Below, one piece after another: positions 60,082-64,000 of a stretch of DNA of 64,000 nt. Location of the stretch: the NCBI GenBank assembly GCA_025765595.1, contig JAIVFH010000017.1, positions 310,001 through 374,000 on the forward strand, written 5' to 3'. Position numbers and translations under genes: made by a program. Each line of letters opens with the position of its first letter. Within the stretch, counting starts at the first letter, position 1. The notes below the pieces were generated by a model. It worked only from the letters and a program-made list of their open reading frames with translations, had not been told where the DNA came from and made no database searches. Origin of the DNA: Obelidium mucronatum (taxonomy: Eukaryota; Chytridiomycota; Chytridiomycetes; Chytridiales; Chytriomycetaceae).

Positions 60082-62754
60082 ATGTCAGAAGAATCAACCC
60101 CACAAGATCCTGTACTTTCGGCAATAGTCGCGGAAAAAGGCAGAAGAAATCAGCAGTAAGCTTAGATAGGCTGTAAATCATATCGATGTATTGATTTTTA
60201 TCCCACACAAAGATGGGACGGGAATTGCACACATTTTTGATCCCAAGGAGCCAGTTCCGCCGCAGTCACAATATCCAATCCTCAAGAAGCCTAAAAAGCA
60301 ACAAGGTGCAAATATTTCATTCTTGTTTTTTGTTACGCAAGACGCTGAGTAGCGTTTTTTCATTCAGATGCCGATCTGGATTCCACGAGCCAACCTGAAC
60401 ATTGCAATACAGCCCCCGCCACAACCAACTCCAGCAGCAAAAATGATTATGCAAACACCTTTCGCAACAAGTTTAGGTTTTGTGAGCTCTACAGGAGTCT
60501 TGGACGATCCGGATTCTGGCCATCGACATCCCACATACCTACACTCTTCTGGAATGCATGGCCATCATCATCCAACACACAATGTAAAATTCAATTTATA
60601 TATATTTCGTTTTCAATATCAATATTGCGGAGAGATTCCAACTAAACTGATGCATTCTCTTTGAAACAGAGAAAGATGACCTGCTGAGAGTATTTCATCG
60701 CCAACCTGCCCACCACCATCAATACCCAGCACTTGAAAACCAACTTCAAACACTTGCGATATCCCCGAAACTGGAAAAAAAGAAACTCGAAGCAGCCTTG
60801 CAGAAGGAACAGGATGATACAGTTCCGCCAACGTCCTGTACCAGAAGTGAAATTTGATATTCCAAACGAGCGTAAAAAGCGACCTCAAACAGCGCCTGCC
60901 GCCATCAAAAGCTCAAATGTGAAAATGGCAGTTTACGCTGAAGACTATGATATGGTTCCCCATCATGTTAACCTACGACCCAGATCAGAAAATCCAGTGA
61001 ATATGAGACCTCAATCCGCCAGAGTCGCCACCAAGAAAGCAACATATGAGTATAGCGGTCCCATGAGCTCATATCAACTCATGAATCCGTTTTTGGCGGC
61101 GGTGAGAGAGCCATCTGCAGTATCTCTTGCGGCTGCGGCGCCGCCGACGAATGTTCCGGATACTTATTATTCTCTGCGGGCGTCGAAACAGCCGACAGCG
61201 CCAGTGGCTCCGACAATTGTCAGGACTCAAACTGTAAGATCTAATTTGGATAGCTTTTCGATCGAAAAGGTGGCGCTAAGGAGGCTGCGCTTTGTTGTTG
61301 AAAATAATGAGTGTGATGTGGAGCATTTGTCGCTGGTTGATTTGATTGAGGCAGGGTAAGTGAACCATACCCCCTTTTGCAGCAAAGAACTTGTGTTTTT
61401 AAGAAAGTTGTTTTTATCTAGACAAGTCCCCGCACCAATTATTACTTCCTTCTTTGGAGCTGAATACGCTACCCCACACGACCTCCGCGTTCTCCTCCTC
61501 CAGTCCATTGACAAGGCCCGCCGAATCAGAAATCGGCGGAAAAAGATGGGTGCCAAAAGCCCATCTCCAGATCCAATTCTCCCCTCAGAGCACCCCATTC
61601 ACGACCAACCACCTCCAAACAAAGGCCTCAGCGCCACATTCCACCATACCCATCCCCACTACAACTCTCCAGCCACCCCCATTGCCTCCTACAGCACATA
61701 CACGACCCAATCATTTCCTCAACCCAACCTATGCAGTGCAACAACACCCTCTGAAATCGTGTCCCGAGACACAAGGTCCAACAATTTTGGAAATGGCGAC
61801 GCAAACAATCACGATTTCATTGAACCCGTTCCTCGAGTTCTTGAAGACAAACACGAAGTACAAGCACTCCTTATGCTGACACATACAACGAGTGATGCAG
61901 CCGCGAATATTTTTGTTGGTCAAGAAATGAAAATCGCAGCATCAGCAGCCGCTTCAGAAACGCCCAGGAAAACAGTGGGTTCTGTATCCGGAAGACAGAG
62001 CGTCATGAGTATGAGGTCAGTGGGAAGCGCGAAATCTAGGCACAGTAATGCTACTACTGCAGCAACAACGACTGCAAGTGGTCACCGTCGCCGCATGACA
62101 AACTCTAGAGGAGACGTGGATTTACCAAGAGTCGGGTCGTTGAGTCAAGGTGGTCGGATCACGCCTGTGCCTGCGACTTGTATGCCCTCTCGAGCCTTGA
62201 CGCCAACTGCCATGGTGATTGCCACGGATGCTTCCAAATCAGCGGTACTGAATGTGAAAGCCGTGCGTCGAGTGACGACTCCAAATGAAATTTTGGATGT
62301 TTTGAGACAGGTGGAAGGACCGCAAACTGTTTTGAAGGGGGTTGTGGGAGAAGGGTGGGCGAAGGCGGGGAGTGGCAGTGGTGGAGGTCGCAGGAGGCGG
62401 CGAAATGGGGATGGAAAGTATGAAAATTTAGAGGATATTGTGCTTCGGAATATGGATTTGAGAGTCGAAGGCTCTGTAACGGGGAGGTCGAGTTTTGGAA
62501 GCAACAAAGGGACTAGTTTGAAGTCGGCCATGACTGGAGGTGCAAGTAGTAATGGCAGTTCCCGGAACAGCGTTAAAACAAAGAAGCAAGTGCGTCTTCT
62601 GGCAGAGGAGCCTTCAGGCGGGGAGCCCGATTTTATGGTGTCTCTAGATTTTTTGCCTCGGCCAAAGAACGATGCTTCCAGTGCCGTTAACGAACAGCAT
62701 ATGCTCCGGATAATTGAGAGAAGGAGGTCGCGATATCTCATTGCAGGTGTATGA
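60082..62754 (+). CDS. Unknown largely disordered protein, possibly multi-domain
   Basis: A multi-exon gene starting MSEESTPQDPVLSAIVAEKG. Early short exons encode IAHIFDPKEPVPPQSQYPIL and a Ser/Thr-rich stretch. A helical segment follows (ENQLQTLAISPKLEKKKLEA, about 60740-60810). After an apparent one-base frame break near 60822-60836 the frame continues RPVPEVKFDIPNERKKRPQT. The region 61240-61520 looks most ordered: IEKVALRRLRFVVENNECDV, HLSLVDLIEAG, then across an intron VPAPIITSFFGAEYATPHDL and RVLLLQSIDKARRIRNRRKK. The rest (61560-62754) is Ser/Thr/Gly-rich with PNEILDVLRQVEGPQ and a C-terminal basic helix. RPQTAP/RPQSAR patches are common in cilia-associated proteins, which is only a hint. 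I assign no family. Confidence 0.55.
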
Positions 62755-63051
62755 AAGTAATAAATATAGGAGAAGTCTGAAGTAAGGTTTTTGTATTGAC
62801 ACGTCCTTCCCATCCTTGAAACAGACGGTAGGAATTCACGTGGTTCGAAAGCCACTTTTCCATACGCCCATGATCAGCCTCCATATGAAGTGTAGTTGAC
62901 TTAGATGAAGTGAATATCGATGATTGCACATTTCGTTCGAGTGTTGCAAAGCTGTCTTGACACCAAGTAAACAGTTACCAAAAATTTTCTCTGCTGCAGT
63001 TTATATTACAATATTCGGCCGAACTATCATTATTTTTCACGTTATACGACT
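62755..63051. other. Region downstream of the RhoGAP stop with a decayed exon copy
   Basis: On the minus strand, DHGRMEKWLSNHVNSY (about 62840-62890) resembles DEGRMGAWFTNQSNSY at the end of the RhoGAP gene. The open stretch runs to 62738 and so overlaps the stop of the convergent unknown gene. It may be an old duplicated or alternative last exon. Confidence 0.45.
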
Positions 63052-64000
63052 TCATAGTCCTTTCTTTGAGATTCTTGAAAGTGTAGTGACTGGTGTCCTA
63101 TCGGGTGTCGCTGAATACGAGTTGCTTTGATTGGTGAACCATGCACCCATACGACCTTCATCAATTTCAGCGTTATCGATAAACGATGAATCAACAAAAA
63201 CCACTGTTTCCGCCGTTGGAAGTCTTGAGACGACATCCCGGCCAACCAGGTCTATGTTACCAAAGATGATATCTGCGTATCGAATCAAAAACTCTCCACC
63301 CTCTTGAGCTTCGATAAAAACGCAAATTGCTAGGTTCTTTGGTGTCATTAAGCTTACCTCTGCATAGGAAGAAACTCTTTGGAGGTGCAAAACAAAGTAG
63401 GCAAATGTGTGGAGATGGTGGCGGGATGTGAATGTTGTTTGCAAGTGGCTGCGAATGTTGCGGACGGCGTGGGCAGATGGTTGTTCGTTGTTGGCATCTA
63501 AATAAGAATACATAGCGGGTTTGATTATTACTTGCCTGAAATTGCAAGAGATTCAGCCCTCACCGAGAGCGATTTGATCCAAAGGATCCCATAATTCGGT
63601 GGGTGTGAATCCTCCTTTGATGGAGCTGAAGAATTTTTTCAAGAGACTTGCTACAGTAGCTGCAGTTTCGTTGTCTAGATTGACAGAAAACCCTGGTGTA
63701 CCAAAAAGACCATCGCCATCCCATAAACCAACTCCACGCTTTGACTCCTCATAGGCCAATGAAATAACCGACTTTTCCATTGACGATTTCGAACTCACTG
63801 CGCTTCGATCCAGAAAACTCGGTGGATTTTCGAGTTTCAATGCCATATTTGAACCATTCGCTGCAACAATCGAAGTATCGCTTGTATTTTGCTGTTCTGG
63901 TGCAGGTGCTACAACGCTGAGTTTCCTGCTCTCAGTGAGAGAAATACGTTTCTGTTGGACAGTAGCTGCTCTTTCCAAACTACGTGTAGACGCAGCACTG
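63052..64000 (-). CDS. RhoGAP-domain protein, cut by the right edge
   Basis: The 5' end lies beyond the window. Visible exons encode a Ser/Thr-rich linker (QKRISLTESRKLSV), then LLKKFFSSIKGGFTPTELWD (about 63590-63650), FAYFVLHLQRVSSYAE (about 63370-63410) and MTPKNLAICVFIEAQEGGEF (about 63290-63350). These fit helices B, E and F of the RhoGAP fold, in which NLAxxF precedes the end of the domain. The catalytic Arg-finger region (GLYRVSG) should be upstream, partly replaced here by WDGDGLFGTPGFSVN, which lacks an obvious Arg. The C-terminus ends LSRISKKGL at 63052. If the Arg finger is truly absent it would be a non-catalytic GAP-like protein; the missing upstream exons prevent a conclusion. 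Confidence 0.6.

Overview
This is a nuclear fragment of a eukaryote, almost certainly a zoosporic (chytrid) fungus. Genes are packed tightly on both strands and carry many short GT-AG introns, mostly 40-100 nt. Fungal markers are an FPK1/NRC2-type AGC kinase, a Clr2-like silencing protein and an NDC10_II/Crypton-type recombinase gene. Several genes are unusual for Dikarya but expected in flagellated early-diverging fungi: tandem class C GPCRs with a Venus-flytrap domain, a front-end fatty-acid desaturase, a MEIOB homologue, TBC1D9, TRAPPC2L and a CFAP144-like ORF.

Layout. 0-7 kb: CFAP144-like ORF, cytochrome-b5 front-end desaturase, MEIOB-like meiosis protein, secreted PL7-like polysaccharide lyase and a hemerythrin protein. 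7-23 kb: TMEM223-like protein, CMP/dCMP deaminase, PEX1, two tandem beta-propeller genes, TSR1, a small unknown gene and a RecQ helicase with an N-terminal PCNA-binding motif. 23-29 kb: tRNA-Ser, a mitochondrial PPR-type protein, and divergent TRAPPC2L and DIM1. 29-34 kb: a large zinc-finger Crypton/NDC10-type gene whose start codon lies in a 15-bp inverted repeat, a tRNA-Asn remnant and tRNA-Glu. 34-44 kb: DUF4188 protein, APS kinase, FPK1-type kinase and two low-complexity proteins. 44-56 kb: TBC1D8/9-type RabGAP and two tandem class C GPCRs with a PH-like tail. 56-64 kb: KDEL receptor, Clr2-like protein, an unknown disordered protein, and a RhoGAP cut by the right edge.

Functional links are mostly housekeeping: membrane traffic (TRAPPC2L, KDEL receptor, TBC1D9, FPK1, PEX1), ribosome biogenesis (TSR1, DIM1), genome maintenance and meiosis (RecQ, MEIOB), and silencing (Clr2). 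The GPCR pair and the secreted lyase are the obvious environment-facing genes.

Two window-wide properties matter to a reader. First, five very GC-rich islands sit on the 5' coding ends of otherwise AT-rich genes. Second, at least eight conserved genes have apparent one-base frame breaks, often in T-runs; these look more like consensus or assembly errors than real pseudogenes. Exon boundaries given here were read by eye from splice motifs and protein-family resemblance recalled from general knowledge. No search was run.
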